Origin: Salegentibacter mishustinae
Lineage (GTDB): Bacteria; Bacteroidota; Bacteroidia; Flavobacteriales; Flavobacteriaceae
Assembly (NCBI RefSeq): GCF_002900095.1
Contig: NZ_LLKN01000002.1
Coordinates: 1,798,001 to 1,862,000, forward strand
Direction of reading: 5' to 3'
Length of the DNA stretch: 64,000 bases
This document shows positions 25,075-34,462 of this stretch, one piece after another. A program made the position numbers and the translations under genes. The notes below the pieces were generated by a model. It ran no database searches and was not told the origin of the DNA. It was given only the letters and a program-made list of their open reading frames with translations. The number at the start of each line of letters is the position of its first letter. The first letter of the stretch is position 1.

Positions 25075-26624
25075 TTCCTTTCGATTTTACTATAAACAGA
25101 ATCTTCCTCTAAACCTTCATACAGGCTTGATGTAATACTCACCAATGAGACCGGTTTTTTCACTTTGAAATTTTTAAATAAATACTCATTTTCCAAAAAT
25201 AATTCCTGTTCCTTTTTATCTATTGCATCTCCCTCATAGCCATCATAACCCGTAAAATAAATAGTTTCAACGCCAAGCTCAAAAGCTGTTTGAAGGGCTA
25301 TAGCAGTATGAGAATCTTCAAATTTATCAGTAAAATCTACATTTTTCAGTTCATAAGCGCAATCGGTTAATGCACTAGGGATGTATGTACCCATTTTCCG
25401 GGGATAAGGAGGCAAAATACATTTTCCGTTTATTTTTTTATTATAATTAAAAACCTGTTCTAGTCTATGACCTTCATTTCCTACCAAACAAAAATACTGT
25501 TCATTCGGCAAGTTTTCATAGCTCCGCGCATTTTTAGAACTGGCATGAATAATAACCATGTTTGGGTTCTTAAGTAAAAACTCCTTTATTCCTTTAGCGT
25601 GAACTACAGCATTTGGTCCACCCCCTATTAGAATTGCCTCTGGATATTTTTCAACTTCATTGAAATCAAGAGCTTTTAACTCTTTATTATCTTTTATCCC
25701 TCTGGATTGGTTAGACAGGGCCCTTATAATACTATTTAAAGAATAATACCTTTTGGTTACCCATTCCATAACCTGTTTCTGTGGTAATGAATGAGCTCCC
25801 GAAACCATATAGGGTAAATTTGTACCCCAACCGTATTCTGCCTGCATTTCACTAAAGGGATCCACAACCTTACTCAAAGCATTAAAATCAAGGTCCTTTA
25901 TTAAACCTTTAGAATTTAAAGTAGTTAGTAAAAGTTCTGTGCTTAAATTGCCCGCACCTCTACCCATTCCGGTAACAGTTGCATCGACAATTGATACACC
26001 ACATTCAATTGCAGTTAGCGTGTTTATAAGAGCCATTTGTAAATTGTTATGACCATGAAAACCTATTTCAACATCAGTTTGATCTCTTACAATATTAAAG
26101 GTGTTACGAACATCTTCAGGATACACACCTCCAAAAGAATCTACCATATAAAAATAATCTGCTATGCCATCAACATTTTTTATTTGCGCTAAGAATTCTT
26201 TTTCATCTGCCCAGTTAGACATATACATAACATTAAATCCTACCTGAAATCCCTCTTTTTTCACAGCTTCTGCTAAAAGCAATGCTCGTTTAAAATTTTT
26301 AGGATCTATTGCAATACGTACCATATCGATATAGCCCTTGCAGGGAGTTAATAGCTGTGGTACATGTTCAGCCCGTACATCTTTTTCGTTTAAAATGATC
26401 ACTAATTTTTTGTTACTAGACTCTTTACATTTTTCCAAAACATGGGGAGGGCAATAAAAATATTCTCCTAAATAAGAATTCATAGGATTTGAGCGGTAAC
26501 CAATTTCCAAATATTCTATTGGCAACTTGTTAAAAGACTCGAAGTAATTTTGAACTAAATCAGGATCAAAATCCCAATTTGTATAATATCCACCATCTCT
26601 TAGGGTGCAATCAAGTAATTTCAT
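25071..26624 (-). CDS. HMGL-like (DRE-TIM) aldolase fused to a Rossmann-like C-terminal domain
   Basis: A 517-residue protein. Residues 1-280 are a DRE-TIM metallolyase barrel like that of 4-hydroxy-2-oxovalerate aldolase: LLDCTLRDGG at 3-12, metal ligands in GFHGHNN (H190, H192), and GMGRGAGNLSTE. From about 325 a second domain begins with PEAILIGGGPNAVVHAKGI and ends near VETIYFTGYDGYEGD; this looks Rossmann-like and distantly recalls DUF115/sialyltransferase-type folds, but I do not recognise it with certainty. It is the first gene of the aldolase/CMP-sugar block, with 411 non-coding bases upstream. A carbon-carbon lyase or synthase acting on a 2-keto acid is expected; the substrate is unknown. 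Confidence 0.75.
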   Translation of the reverse strand: MKLLDCTLRDGGYYTNWDFDPDLVQNYFESFNKLPIEYLEIGYRSNPMNSYLGEYFYCPPHVLEKCKESSNKKLVIILNEKDVRAEHVPQLLTPCKGYIDMVRIAIDPKNFKRALLLAEAVKKEGFQVGFNVMYMSNWADEKEFLAQIKNVDGIADYFYMVDSFGGVYPEDVRNTFNIVRDQTDVEIGFHGHNNLQMALINTLTAIECGVSIVDATVTGMGRGAGNLSTELLLTTLNSKGLIKDLDFNALSKVVDPFSEMQAEYGWGTNLPYMVSGAHSLPQKQVMEWVTKRYYSLNSIIRALSNQSRGIKDNKELKALDFNEVEKYPEAILIGGGPNAVVHAKGIKEFLLKNPNMVIIHASSKNARSYENLPNEQYFCLVGNEGHRLEQVFNYNKKINGKCILPPYPRKMGTYIPSALTDCAYELKNVDFTDKFEDSHTAIALQTAFELGVETIYFTGYDGYEGDAIDKKEQELFLENEYLFKNFKVKKPVSLVSITSSLYEGLEEDSVYSKIERK

Positions 26625-27035
26625 ATTATAATAATTTTTGCAGGTGTGCTGTTAGTTTGTGAAAATCACAATTTAAAGTTGGTTCATCTCTTTTATATAA
26701 AAATATTACTGTAAAAAAGTAAATGGATAAAATATCGTTTTTATCTTTAATACCCAACTTATTAATATTTTTTAAAATTTTCTTTGGTTTTATAATCTTT
26801 TGCCTATGCTTTAATTTATGGAAAGATAAAATTCAGCCAAAATTTAAACCGAAAGGATAATAGCCAGCCCTGTTACAATTTAGAACTACCGTTTCGGGAA
26901 AATTTTCGAAAAACAAATCGCCAGATTGTTGAAGACAAAGTTTCATATTTATAATTTCTTAAAAAACTGCGCTGGCAACTGAGGCTTAAAAAATAGAAAA
27001 GAAAGAATGAAAGTTTTTAAAAGCATAACTATTAT
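26625..27035. other. 411-base intergenic stretch, no convincing gene
   Basis: It separates the ABC-transporter gene from the dual-aldolase block and may contain the promoter of the latter, although no TAnnTTTG box with a good spacer was found. A 45-codon hydrophobic plus-strand ORF (26723-26860) is probably chance in AT-rich DNA. The 21-base word at 26974-26994 recurs with 17 of 21 matches at 42262-42282. Confidence 0.6.
26974..26994. repeat. Dispersed 21-base word, copy 1
   Basis: GGCAACTGAGG followed by CTTAAAAAAT; the partner at 42262-42282 matches at 17 of 21 positions by hand count. Both copies lie in long intergenic gaps of the polysaccharide locus. Confidence 0.45.
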
Positions 27036-28847
27036 TTATGTAACCGGTGTCATCCCCTGTAACTTTATCATCTCTTTAAAAACTTCTGAGGTCTGAGAAA
27101 GCTCTTTAAAACTTCCTATGCTCTCTATATTTCCCTTTTTTAATACTACAATTTTATCAGCATTTTTAACGGTTGCCAACCTATGGGCAATTATTATGAT
27201 AGTATACTGTCCTTTTAACTTATCAATATTCGATTGAATGGCAGCTTCTGTTTCCCCATCCAGGGCCGATGTGGCTTCATCCATAAAAAGAAAATCCACA
27301 TCTTTATATAATTCCCTTGCGATTGACAATCGCTGTTTTTGTCCTCCGCTAATATTAATTCCATTATTCCCTAACATCTCATCTTCCTTATTATCAAGAG
27401 AATTGACAAAATCATGTAAAGCCGCCTTTCTAATCGCTTCTTTAAATCTCTGCATATTCTGCTCATTCTTCTCTGCCCAAAATGTTATGTTATTAAAAAC
27501 GCTGTCATTAAATACAGGCGCCTCCTGGGCTATGTATCCAATCTTCTTTCGATAAGAAATAAGATCTAATTCTTTTAGAGATCTTCCATCTACTAATACC
27601 TCGCCTTTTTCAGGTATCAAAAGACCAGATAAAACATTCATTAAAGTGGATTTACCGGAACCACTCTCACCAACTATAGCAATACTCTCATTTTTATTGA
27701 TCTCCAAATCTAAGCCAGATAATATAGAAACATTGCCAAATTTAAAATGAATGTTACGGATATTAATTTTTTCTTCAAACCCTTCGAAAACAATTTCTCC
27801 ATTTTTGACTTTATTACTTTTTAATTCTTTAGTGAAATTTGACATATTATCCATCGAACCGGAAACACCAAGAAATCGATTCCAATGTTCCTGTAAAGCC
27901 AATAAAAAAGTTAGAGATCTATATAAGAATAAAAGACTCAAGATAATTAAACCTATATCCGAATTAAAATACCTTACCTGAATTAAAATTGCGATAACAA
28001 CCACTAATATTGTAAGAGGCTCCCTAAGCGCACGTAGGGTTGAATCCACTAATCCCAGGTTCTTCTGCACTTCCTCTAATTCAGTGATATTATCTTTAAG
28101 CTTAGCTCCATATTTAAAATTTAAACCAGAAGCTTTTAAATATTTGAAATTAGCCACATGTTGAATTAATAAACTTTGAAAACGATGGGCACTTTTTGTA
28201 TAAGTTTTAGATAATTTTTTAGTCTTTTTAAACAACCATTTAAATAAAAAGTTTGTTAACATACCACCTATAGCAACAATTATGGCGAACCTCGCATTAG
28301 CTGCAAAAGCAAATATGACATATACCAAAACTAAAACGCCGTATTCAATAGCTTTAAAATAGCTTTGGTATGCTATATTCACCCGACCAACTTCTCCGCT
28401 AAAAGTATTTTGTATCTTTCCAACATCAGATTTTACAAATTCACTGAATTTAAAAGTGTTCAACAGTTTAATGTTACTCAACCTGATTTCTCGCATAAAC
28501 AATTGTTGATAAGTTACCCTGGTATAACCTTCCAGAAAAGCTACAAAACCTTTAAAGCAAAAGAATGTAAGAATAATAAGTAAGGTGTTGGTGATATTAA
28601 GAGTGATCCCGATACTATTCAAAAATTCAGGTAGAAAACTCAAGTTACCCAAACCATCATTTTCCATCTCGTCAGTGCTGGAAGAAGACATCTTTAGCAA
28701 TGGAATAAACATAGCTAAACCAAAACCATCTAACACACCTCTTAGGAAACTTAAGCCAAAAGCAATAAAAATTCTATAACGCAAGTAAGAGTAGAAATAG
28801 AAAAAATATTGAAAATTATTCTTGATTATTTTTTTTAATTTATCCAT
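27036..28847 (-). CDS. ABC transporter, fused permease/ATPase (PglK/MsbA-like flippase)
   Basis: A 603-residue half-transporter: about six transmembrane helices in residues 20-330, then a nucleotide-binding domain with Walker A GESGSGKSTLMN, Q-loop IGYIAQEAPVF, signature NISGGQKQRLS, Walker B FLFMDEATSALD and the H-loop IIIAHRLATV. Proteins of this class flip lipid-linked sugars (PglK for undecaprenyl-PP-linked heptasaccharide, MsbA for lipid A). No Wzx flippase was seen in the window, while PglF/E/D/C-like genes are present, so this is the best candidate for moving the finished glycan to the periplasm. Confidence 0.9.
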   Translation of the reverse strand: MDKLKKIIKNNFQYFFYFYSYLRYRIFIAFGLSFLRGVLDGFGLAMFIPLLKMSSSSTDEMENDGLGNLSFLPEFLNSIGITLNITNTLLIILTFFCFKGFVAFLEGYTRVTYQQLFMREIRLSNIKLLNTFKFSEFVKSDVGKIQNTFSGEVGRVNIAYQSYFKAIEYGVLVLVYVIFAFAANARFAIIVAIGGMLTNFLFKWLFKKTKKLSKTYTKSAHRFQSLLIQHVANFKYLKASGLNFKYGAKLKDNITELEEVQKNLGLVDSTLRALREPLTILVVVIAILIQVRYFNSDIGLIILSLLFLYRSLTFLLALQEHWNRFLGVSGSMDNMSNFTKELKSNKVKNGEIVFEGFEEKINIRNIHFKFGNVSILSGLDLEINKNESIAIVGESGSGKSTLMNVLSGLLIPEKGEVLVDGRSLKELDLISYRKKIGYIAQEAPVFNDSVFNNITFWAEKNEQNMQRFKEAIRKAALHDFVNSLDNKEDEMLGNNGINISGGQKQRLSIARELYKDVDFLFMDEATSALDGETEAAIQSNIDKLKGQYTIIIIAHRLATVKNADKIVVLKKGNIESIGSFKELSQTSEVFKEMIKLQGMTPVT

Positions 28848-28864
28848 TAAAACATTTTAAGTAA

Positions 28865-29821
28865 TTAAGTTAATCTGAGTCTTTTTCTAAAGAAATAAAA
28901 TCTACGGCGTAAACCAATAATCTGTTTCTTTATAAGATTTTTAAAATTATAATCAGGAAATTTATAATCTTTAAATTCAGATATTTTTAAATAATTTAAA
29001 TACACATTCTTTTTTGGATGGAAAGACATATATAACCAGGGCTTTTCAGGACCGCTGTAGTGCACCAGGTAGGAAAGATTCATTCGGTAAACTTGCATTT
29101 TATTATAAATTTTCTCCTCTCCTTTTATAATAATTTTATTTAAAATACGCGGATTCCAAAGTGGTGAAATTTCTTTCCAATTTCCTTTAATCACATAATT
29201 AAAGGCATCCTGATCATGGTAAGGTGTTAAATCCCATTTTTCTAAAGCAAATTCTAAAGATCTTTTAGAAATTTTATCATGTCGCCATTTAATTAAATTA
29301 ACCAGCATTACCCCAGTATTAAAGTACTGATTTGCACTAATTTCTAAAGTAAGCTTAGCCTCTTTTGTAAAATTCTCAAAAACCTGGTCTTTTACCGCCC
29401 CAACGTAATCATCGCCCAAATCTATATCAAAAATGATGGCGGGATCTTTTTCTAATATTATATCCGCATCAAAAAAAACAACTTTATTTATATGAGATGG
29501 GATACGGTCGTAAATTAAAACTTTATCATAAATCGAGGCACTAAGATGTGCACTTTTTGCTTTTAACTTATCAGATATGCCAAAGTCACATTCTATTAAT
29601 TGATAGCTTACATTTTGAGGTAAATAATTACCAAGACTGTTTTTGAATTTAGAAAGAAGTTTTTCATCACAATTGGAATAATAAACAAATACGTCATACT
29701 CACGATCCCTGGAGATCACATCCTTTAGCGACATAAGCATTAAACAGGCATGTTGGATATAAAATCCATCGGCGTAGGTAACTATATTAACCCTGTCCCC
29801 ACTATGTACATCAGATTCCAT
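28865..29821 (-). CDS. GT8-family glycosyltransferase
   Basis: A 318-residue GT-A retaining transferase of family GT8 (LgtC/RfaI/glycogenin type). It begins NIVTYADGFYIQHACLMLMSL, has the metal-binding DxD in KVVFFDADIILEKDP, and conserved NTGVMLVNLIKWR and HDQDAFNYVIKG segments; HYSGPEKPW near the end is the typical His-x3-Gly-x2-Lys motif. GT8 enzymes commonly transfer galactose, glucose, GalA or xylose. UDP-xylose and UDP-uronic acids are made in this same locus, but donor assignment is speculative. It is 17 bases upstream of the ABC transporter gene. Confidence 0.9.
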   Translation of the reverse strand: MESDVHSGDRVNIVTYADGFYIQHACLMLMSLKDVISRDREYDVFVYYSNCDEKLLSKFKNSLGNYLPQNVSYQLIECDFGISDKLKAKSAHLSASIYDKVLIYDRIPSHINKVVFFDADIILEKDPAIIFDIDLGDDYVGAVKDQVFENFTKEAKLTLEISANQYFNTGVMLVNLIKWRHDKISKRSLEFALEKWDLTPYHDQDAFNYVIKGNWKEISPLWNPRILNKIIIKGEEKIYNKMQVYRMNLSYLVHYSGPEKPWLYMSFHPKKNVYLNYLKISEFKDYKFPDYNFKNLIKKQIIGLRRRFYFFRKRLRLT

Positions 29822-29866
29822 TTTATCTTTAAAATTTAATAATTATAAATTCATTCCAACTAAAAT

Positions 29867-31105
29867 TTATATGTTTTGATAGTAAATTTCCTCTAATTTT
29901 TCTCCAAGAACCTGAATGTCAAAATTTTGAACCACAAAATCTCTACCCTTTTGTCCCATTTCCATTCGAAAAAGAGGATTTGTAATCAAATACTCAATTT
30001 TATTACAGAATTGACTCACATCACCTTCTGGTAACACATATCCAGTCTCATTATGTTGTAATCCATATTTTGCACCACCAGCATCACTTACTAACACCGG
30101 TAATGCCATAGCTTGAGCCTCCTGAACTACTAAACCCTGAGTCTCTGCTCTCCCATTTTTATCGGTTAAGCCAGGTAAAACAAATATCTTCGATTTATTA
30201 AAAATTTGTTTAATTTCACCTTGAGTAAGAGCCCCATGGACATTTATAAATTTGCGTAAATTATATTCCTCAATTAATCTTTCTAATTTTATTCTTTCTT
30301 CACCATCTCCGATAATTTCAAATTCAATATTTCTTATTTTCCTGTTATTAATTAATTGATTAGCGATTTCAACAACTAAATGCGGCCCTTTCCAATAAGT
30401 TAATCTCCCGCAAAACACTATTCGAAAGGTATTATTTCCCTCTATCGTTTTAGGTTCAAATAGAGCTGTATCTAAGGAAACGGGAAGTATGGATATATTG
30501 CTGTACCCAGGCTTTATCTTTTGAATAAGAAATTTTCCATATTCATTGTTTGTTGTTAATAATGTTTGATTATCAAACAATTCTTTATATCGCTTTTTAT
30601 TTTTAGTCACATCTGATGGAACCATGTCAAAGCCATGAAATGATGTAATTAATTTAGCATCCTGCAAAAAACCAGCTTTTTTGGCCATAAAAAATAAATC
30701 AGTATTATAAGCAAAATGAGTATGAACAATGTCAAAATTATTTGGAAATTTCAAAGTCCAACATACCTTAAAAAAAGCTACTAAATTTACAGCTTGTCGT
30801 TTATAGAGAAGAGGATTAAAGGATTGAATTAACTTCCATCTAAAATTTCTTTTTGACGCCAATAGAGTTTTAATTGTCAAAATTAACCTCTTTACTAAAT
30901 TTTCTGGAATTTCAACATAATGCGTATGCTTCAACAATTCATACTTTTCTACTTGTTCTTGAATGGAGTTTTTTGTGTGATTTTTAGCTATAATTTTAAC
31001 ATCATGGCCCTGTCTAAGAAGATGAATTATTTGATTTACAATAAAAGTTTGTGAAAGAGTTGGAAAACTTCCCACAATAAATAATATCCGAAGCTTTTTT
31101 TTCAT
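29867..31105 (-). CDS. GT4-family glycosyltransferase (WcaL/AmsK-like)
   Basis: A 412-residue GT-B enzyme resembling colanic/amylovoran acid transferases. LRILFIVGSFPTLSQTFI is typical of that branch; IVHTHFAYNTDLFFMAKKAG, VFCGRLTYWKGPH and EIIGDGEERIKLERLI follow. The EX7E region is the variant GRAETQGLVVQEAQAMALPVL found in WcaL-like proteins. It lies between the GT8 gene (45 bases) and a sulfotransferase gene (44 bases). Confidence 0.9.
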   Translation of the reverse strand: MKKKLRILFIVGSFPTLSQTFIVNQIIHLLRQGHDVKIIAKNHTKNSIQEQVEKYELLKHTHYVEIPENLVKRLILTIKTLLASKRNFRWKLIQSFNPLLYKRQAVNLVAFFKVCWTLKFPNNFDIVHTHFAYNTDLFFMAKKAGFLQDAKLITSFHGFDMVPSDVTKNKKRYKELFDNQTLLTTNNEYGKFLIQKIKPGYSNISILPVSLDTALFEPKTIEGNNTFRIVFCGRLTYWKGPHLVVEIANQLINNRKIRNIEFEIIGDGEERIKLERLIEEYNLRKFINVHGALTQGEIKQIFNKSKIFVLPGLTDKNGRAETQGLVVQEAQAMALPVLVSDAGGAKYGLQHNETGYVLPEGDVSQFCNKIEYLITNPLFRMEMGQKGRDFVVQNFDIQVLGEKLEEIYYQNI

Positions 31106-31149
31106 AAAAATTAAATTGGATTAGACCGAAATACCTAATCCTCTACTTT

Positions 31150-32142
31150 TTATTGGAAAATTTCTTTTCCATATTTTAATAAAAACCTATTAAATAAATA
31201 TGTTTTTAGAGATTCATGTGGATTTCTATTGTATACTTTTCCAGTCTTTAATTTATCATAATCGAATCTTTCAAGTATATGAGGAAATAATTTATTTATT
31301 AAGGCAATCTCTGATGGAGATATTTGTTTTTTCCATTCATTAATTTTTTTATTAGTTATTCCCGAGAATTCAATATCTGATGTGCTATTACCTCCCCATT
31401 TTTTTCCATTATCTACCGTAGGAACTAACATTTCATTTTTATATTCAAGATTAAAGGATTTACATATATCCAGAATTATTTGTTTTGGATTCGTAATTAA
31501 ATCTTCGTACTGAATGATTTTATAGTTCTCAATCAACCTTTCATTCCTATATAAATAATAATAGGAATCATTTAATGCCATAATGGGCTTATGTAAACGT
31601 GGATAACCCTTAATTGTTTTATATTTTCTTAGGGAAACCAGATTTGAATATGGGTTACGGATAATATGAATAAATATAGCATTAGGATATATTTTTTGGA
31701 GGTCCAATGCAAATTCCAGGTTTTCTACTGACTTTTCAACAAATCTTTGTCCTATTTTAAAAGGTGGGTAAGCCTTATATGCATTATAAATTGCAATTAA
31801 ATAATTATCTATAAAAGCTTTAATATGAGGATAGGTATCTTTCTTCATTTTTTTATTAAAAAATGTCTCATCAAACATTTTATAAGTCAAGCTATCAGAA
31901 TATTTATCCTTTTTATTATTACTTGATTTAATCCAGTTTATAGCGTTATCAGCTCCCACATTAAAATCAATTTGATACGAAGCTTGTTTTCGATATGGAT
32001 AACGGATTCCATATTGCAAAATTTGAAATGGATGGGTTTCAATTGGAAGAACTGCATAATCATCCAAACCATCAAAAATTGATCTTAATAAACTAGTACC
32101 TGATTTATGATTTCCTAAAAGGAAAATAGGGGAATCTTCCAT
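31150..32142 (-). CDS. PAPS-dependent sulfotransferase
   Basis: A 330-residue cytosolic sulfotransferase-fold protein. PIFLLGNHKSGTSLLRSIFDG is the 5'-phosphosulfate-binding loop and FIHIIRNPYSNLVSLRKYK is the 3'-phosphate-binding motif with the conserved Arg and Ser; EDLITNPKQII is a typical late segment. It should move sulfate from PAPS to a hydroxyl or amine of the glycan or a precursor. PAPS-forming genes lie just upstream in the same transcription direction, which makes glycan sulfation the natural role. It differs markedly from the second sulfotransferase, so two distinct positions may be sulfated. Confidence 0.87.
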   Translation of the reverse strand: MEDSPIFLLGNHKSGTSLLRSIFDGLDDYAVLPIETHPFQILQYGIRYPYRKQASYQIDFNVGADNAINWIKSSNNKKDKYSDSLTYKMFDETFFNKKMKKDTYPHIKAFIDNYLIAIYNAYKAYPPFKIGQRFVEKSVENLEFALDLQKIYPNAIFIHIIRNPYSNLVSLRKYKTIKGYPRLHKPIMALNDSYYYLYRNERLIENYKIIQYEDLITNPKQIILDICKSFNLEYKNEMLVPTVDNGKKWGGNSTSDIEFSGITNKKINEWKKQISPSEIALINKLFPHILERFDYDKLKTGKVYNRNPHESLKTYLFNRFLLKYGKEIFQ

Positions 32143-32175
32143 AATATTTTTTTACTTAAAAATTTAAATATATAA

Positions 32176-33150
32176 CTAAGGAAACCAACGCTTTAAAATA
32201 TCTTTTCCTGTAAGTTCGTCGAGTCCATATAATTCTCTCCTGAAATATTTATCAAGAAATTCTTGTGTTTCCAACCTCATCCCTTCTGGTTTTTTTTCGC
32301 ACAAAGGATTTATCAGGTTTTCAATTTTTAAATAGACTAGTTCTTTAAATTTAGGTCTATTTAAATAGTCTATAGAAATAGGTAAATTACTTATGGGTTT
32401 ATTGCTTCTATATCTATATAATTTCTTGTTAAAATAGAGCTTAGTCTTGAGATTTTTAGGTACTAAAGTTTTGTTAGCATGAATTTTAAAAGCTTCACGA
32501 TTAAATTGATTGAAATCCAATCCTAGAAAATCGGCAACATCTTTTACCGTATGAGTTATATCTGATACCAAATCTTCAAATAGAATAACTTTTATATTTT
32601 CATTAGGAAGAAAATGGTAATAATAATCCAATTGTGTTTTATATAAACTTCTATTTAAAATCGATTGAGGTTTATATTTTAAAGTATCCTCAAAATTATA
32701 AAGAGCTCTACCAGTCTTAACCAAATGATTATAGTGAGAGAAGGCTCTCTTTGTGGGATGCCTTAGTAAAAACAAGAGTTTAATTGGTTTCTCTTGTATA
32801 GAGATTCTCTCTGCCGCCCTCTTCGATGCCAGGTATGTAGTACTATCTTCACCTACTAATGATTTTTTTTCATATTTAAAATTAGAAAGGTACCAGTCCC
32901 AAAAAAATTTTGGGTTCTCTTCAAGATAAGGTGATTTCCAGGTTTTTTTATTTCTATTATAGATATAAAAATCATTATGTTCTTCAATATTATCGATATC
33001 AAAAAAATGAAGTTCTCTTTTTGAAATATTAACCTCGGGGTGTGCATCCAGTATTTGATGTAAAGTAGAAGTACCCGATTTCATAGCCCCCCCGATAATA
33101 AAATCAGGTAACTTTTCAGGTATAGGACATTTCCAATATTGTAAATCCAA
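32176..33150 (-). CDS. PAPS-dependent sulfotransferase (heparan-sulfotransferase-like)
   Basis: A 324-residue sulfotransferase with PDFIIGGAMKSGTSTLHQIL (5'-phosphosulfate loop), KRELHFFD, and LLFLLRHPTKRAFSHYNHL (3'-phosphate motif), the pattern of the NDST/HS3ST-like branch that acts on polysaccharides. The only usable start is a TTG at 33150: an in-frame TAA sits directly upstream and the next Met lies inside the PAPS-binding loop. It is 44 bases downstream of cysN, so sulfate activation and transfer are very likely cotranscribed. Confidence 0.88.
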   Translation of the reverse strand: MDLQYWKCPIPEKLPDFIIGGAMKSGTSTLHQILDAHPEVNISKRELHFFDIDNIEEHNDFYIYNRNKKTWKSPYLEENPKFFWDWYLSNFKYEKKSLVGEDSTTYLASKRAAERISIQEKPIKLLFLLRHPTKRAFSHYNHLVKTGRALYNFEDTLKYKPQSILNRSLYKTQLDYYYHFLPNENIKVILFEDLVSDITHTVKDVADFLGLDFNQFNREAFKIHANKTLVPKNLKTKLYFNKKLYRYRSNKPISNLPISIDYLNRPKFKELVYLKIENLINPLCEKKPEGMRLETQEFLDKYFRRELYGLDELTGKDILKRWFP

Positions 33151-33194
33151 TTAATATGGTTTTAAAGATTAGACATTTTCAAAATAAATCCGCC

Positions 33195-34451
33195 TTACAC
33201 TACCATCCCGGCCGCAACGGTTTCATTAGTGTTTTCGTCTATAAGTATTATACTACCCGTATTCCGATTGTCTCTATAAGAATCCAACATTAATCTCCTG
33301 GTCGTTCTTATTTTCACCCTGGCGATATCGTTCATATTCAAATTTGTATCCTTATTGTCTCGCTCAAACGTGTTGATATCCATCTTATACACTACTTCTT
33401 TTATCATCGCTCTTTCTTCATTAGAAGTCTGCATAATAGAATATTTGGCCCGTGCTTTCATCGCATCATTGTTCAACCAGCATAGCATCACATCGAATTC
33501 CTGTTCCTGTTCGGGTTGATTGTTTTTCTTTACGATCATATCTCCCCTGCTTACATCTATATCATCTTCTAAGGTTATGGAAATGGACATAGGTGCAAAA
33601 GCTTCTTCTACTTCATTCTCACCGGCATTTATAGATTTGATTTTCGAAGTGAAACCTGAGGGTAACACAGCAACCTCATCTCCTGTACGATAAATTCCAC
33701 TGGCGATTCTACCTGCATAACCCCTGTAATCTCTAAATTCCTCACTTTGTGGCCTTAATACAGTTTGCACAGGAAAGCGCGCGTCAATTTTATTGATATC
33801 ACTGCTTATATGCAAATTTTCCAAGGTACTAAGCAACGTGCCGTTCTGATACCACTTCATGTTTTCGGAACGATTTACTACATTATCTCCCAGTAATGCA
33901 CTAATAGGAATAAAACGAACATCTTTCATCAAAAGCTTCGAAGAAAATTCTTCAAACTGCCCTATAATCTTGTTATAAACTTCTTCAGAATAATCAACCA
34001 AATCCATCTTGTTAATACAAACGATGAGATGTGGAATATTCAATAAAGATGCTATAAATGAATGTCTCTTGGTTTGCTCAATCACTCCGTGACGAGCATC
34101 GATCAAAATCACGGCAGCATTAGCAGTGGAAGCTCCGGTCACCATATTTCGAGTATATTGAATATGCCCCGGAGTGTCAGCGATGATAAATTTCCGTTTG
34201 GGTGTGGTAAAGTAACGGTAAGCCACATCTATTGTAATTCCCTGCTCTCTTTCATCTTTAAGTCCATCGGTAAAAAGCGCAAGATCGACTCCATCATGAC
34301 CTTTTTTCTCACTGGTTTTACTTACCGAATCCAGCTGATCTTCAAATATAGACTTCGAGTCGAATAAAAGTCTTCCAATTAAAGTACTTTTTCCGTCATC
34401 TACCGAGCCTGCTGTGGTGAACCTTAGTAATTGATTGTTATTAATTTCCAT
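33195..34451 (-). CDS. cysN: Sulfate adenylyltransferase large subunit CysN, copy A
   Basis: The GTPase subunit of ATP sulfurylase (418 residues), EF-Tu-like. AGSVDDGKSTLIGRL is the P-loop, ADTPGHIQYTRNM the switch II G3 motif, and CINKMDLVDY the G4 motif; a beta-barrel C-terminal half follows. GTP hydrolysis drives APS formation by CysD. It lacks the fused CysC domain of NodQ; APS kinase is a separate gene here. By hand alignment it is about 89 percent identical (47 differences in 418) to copy B at 42651-43907. It lies 11 bases downstream of cysD and just upstream of two sulfotransferase genes, pointing to PAPS supply for sulfation rather than cysteine synthesis. Confidence 0.95.
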   Translation of the reverse strand: MEINNNQLLRFTTAGSVDDGKSTLIGRLLFDSKSIFEDQLDSVSKTSEKKGHDGVDLALFTDGLKDEREQGITIDVAYRYFTTPKRKFIIADTPGHIQYTRNMVTGASTANAAVILIDARHGVIEQTKRHSFIASLLNIPHLIVCINKMDLVDYSEEVYNKIIGQFEEFSSKLLMKDVRFIPISALLGDNVVNRSENMKWYQNGTLLSTLENLHISSDINKIDARFPVQTVLRPQSEEFRDYRGYAGRIASGIYRTGDEVAVLPSGFTSKIKSINAGENEVEEAFAPMSISITLEDDIDVSRGDMIVKKNNQPEQEQEFDVMLCWLNNDAMKARAKYSIMQTSNEERAMIKEVVYKMDINTFERDNKDTNLNMNDIARVKIRTTRRLMLDSYRDNRNTGSIILIDENTNETVAAGMVV

Positions 34452-34462
34452 AAATTATAATT

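Noticed and set aside
26723-26860. 45-codon hydrophobic plus-strand ORF in the gap after the dual-aldolase block
   Set aside because: Antisense to the direction of all neighbours, no promoter box, and composition typical of chance ORFs in AT-rich DNA.
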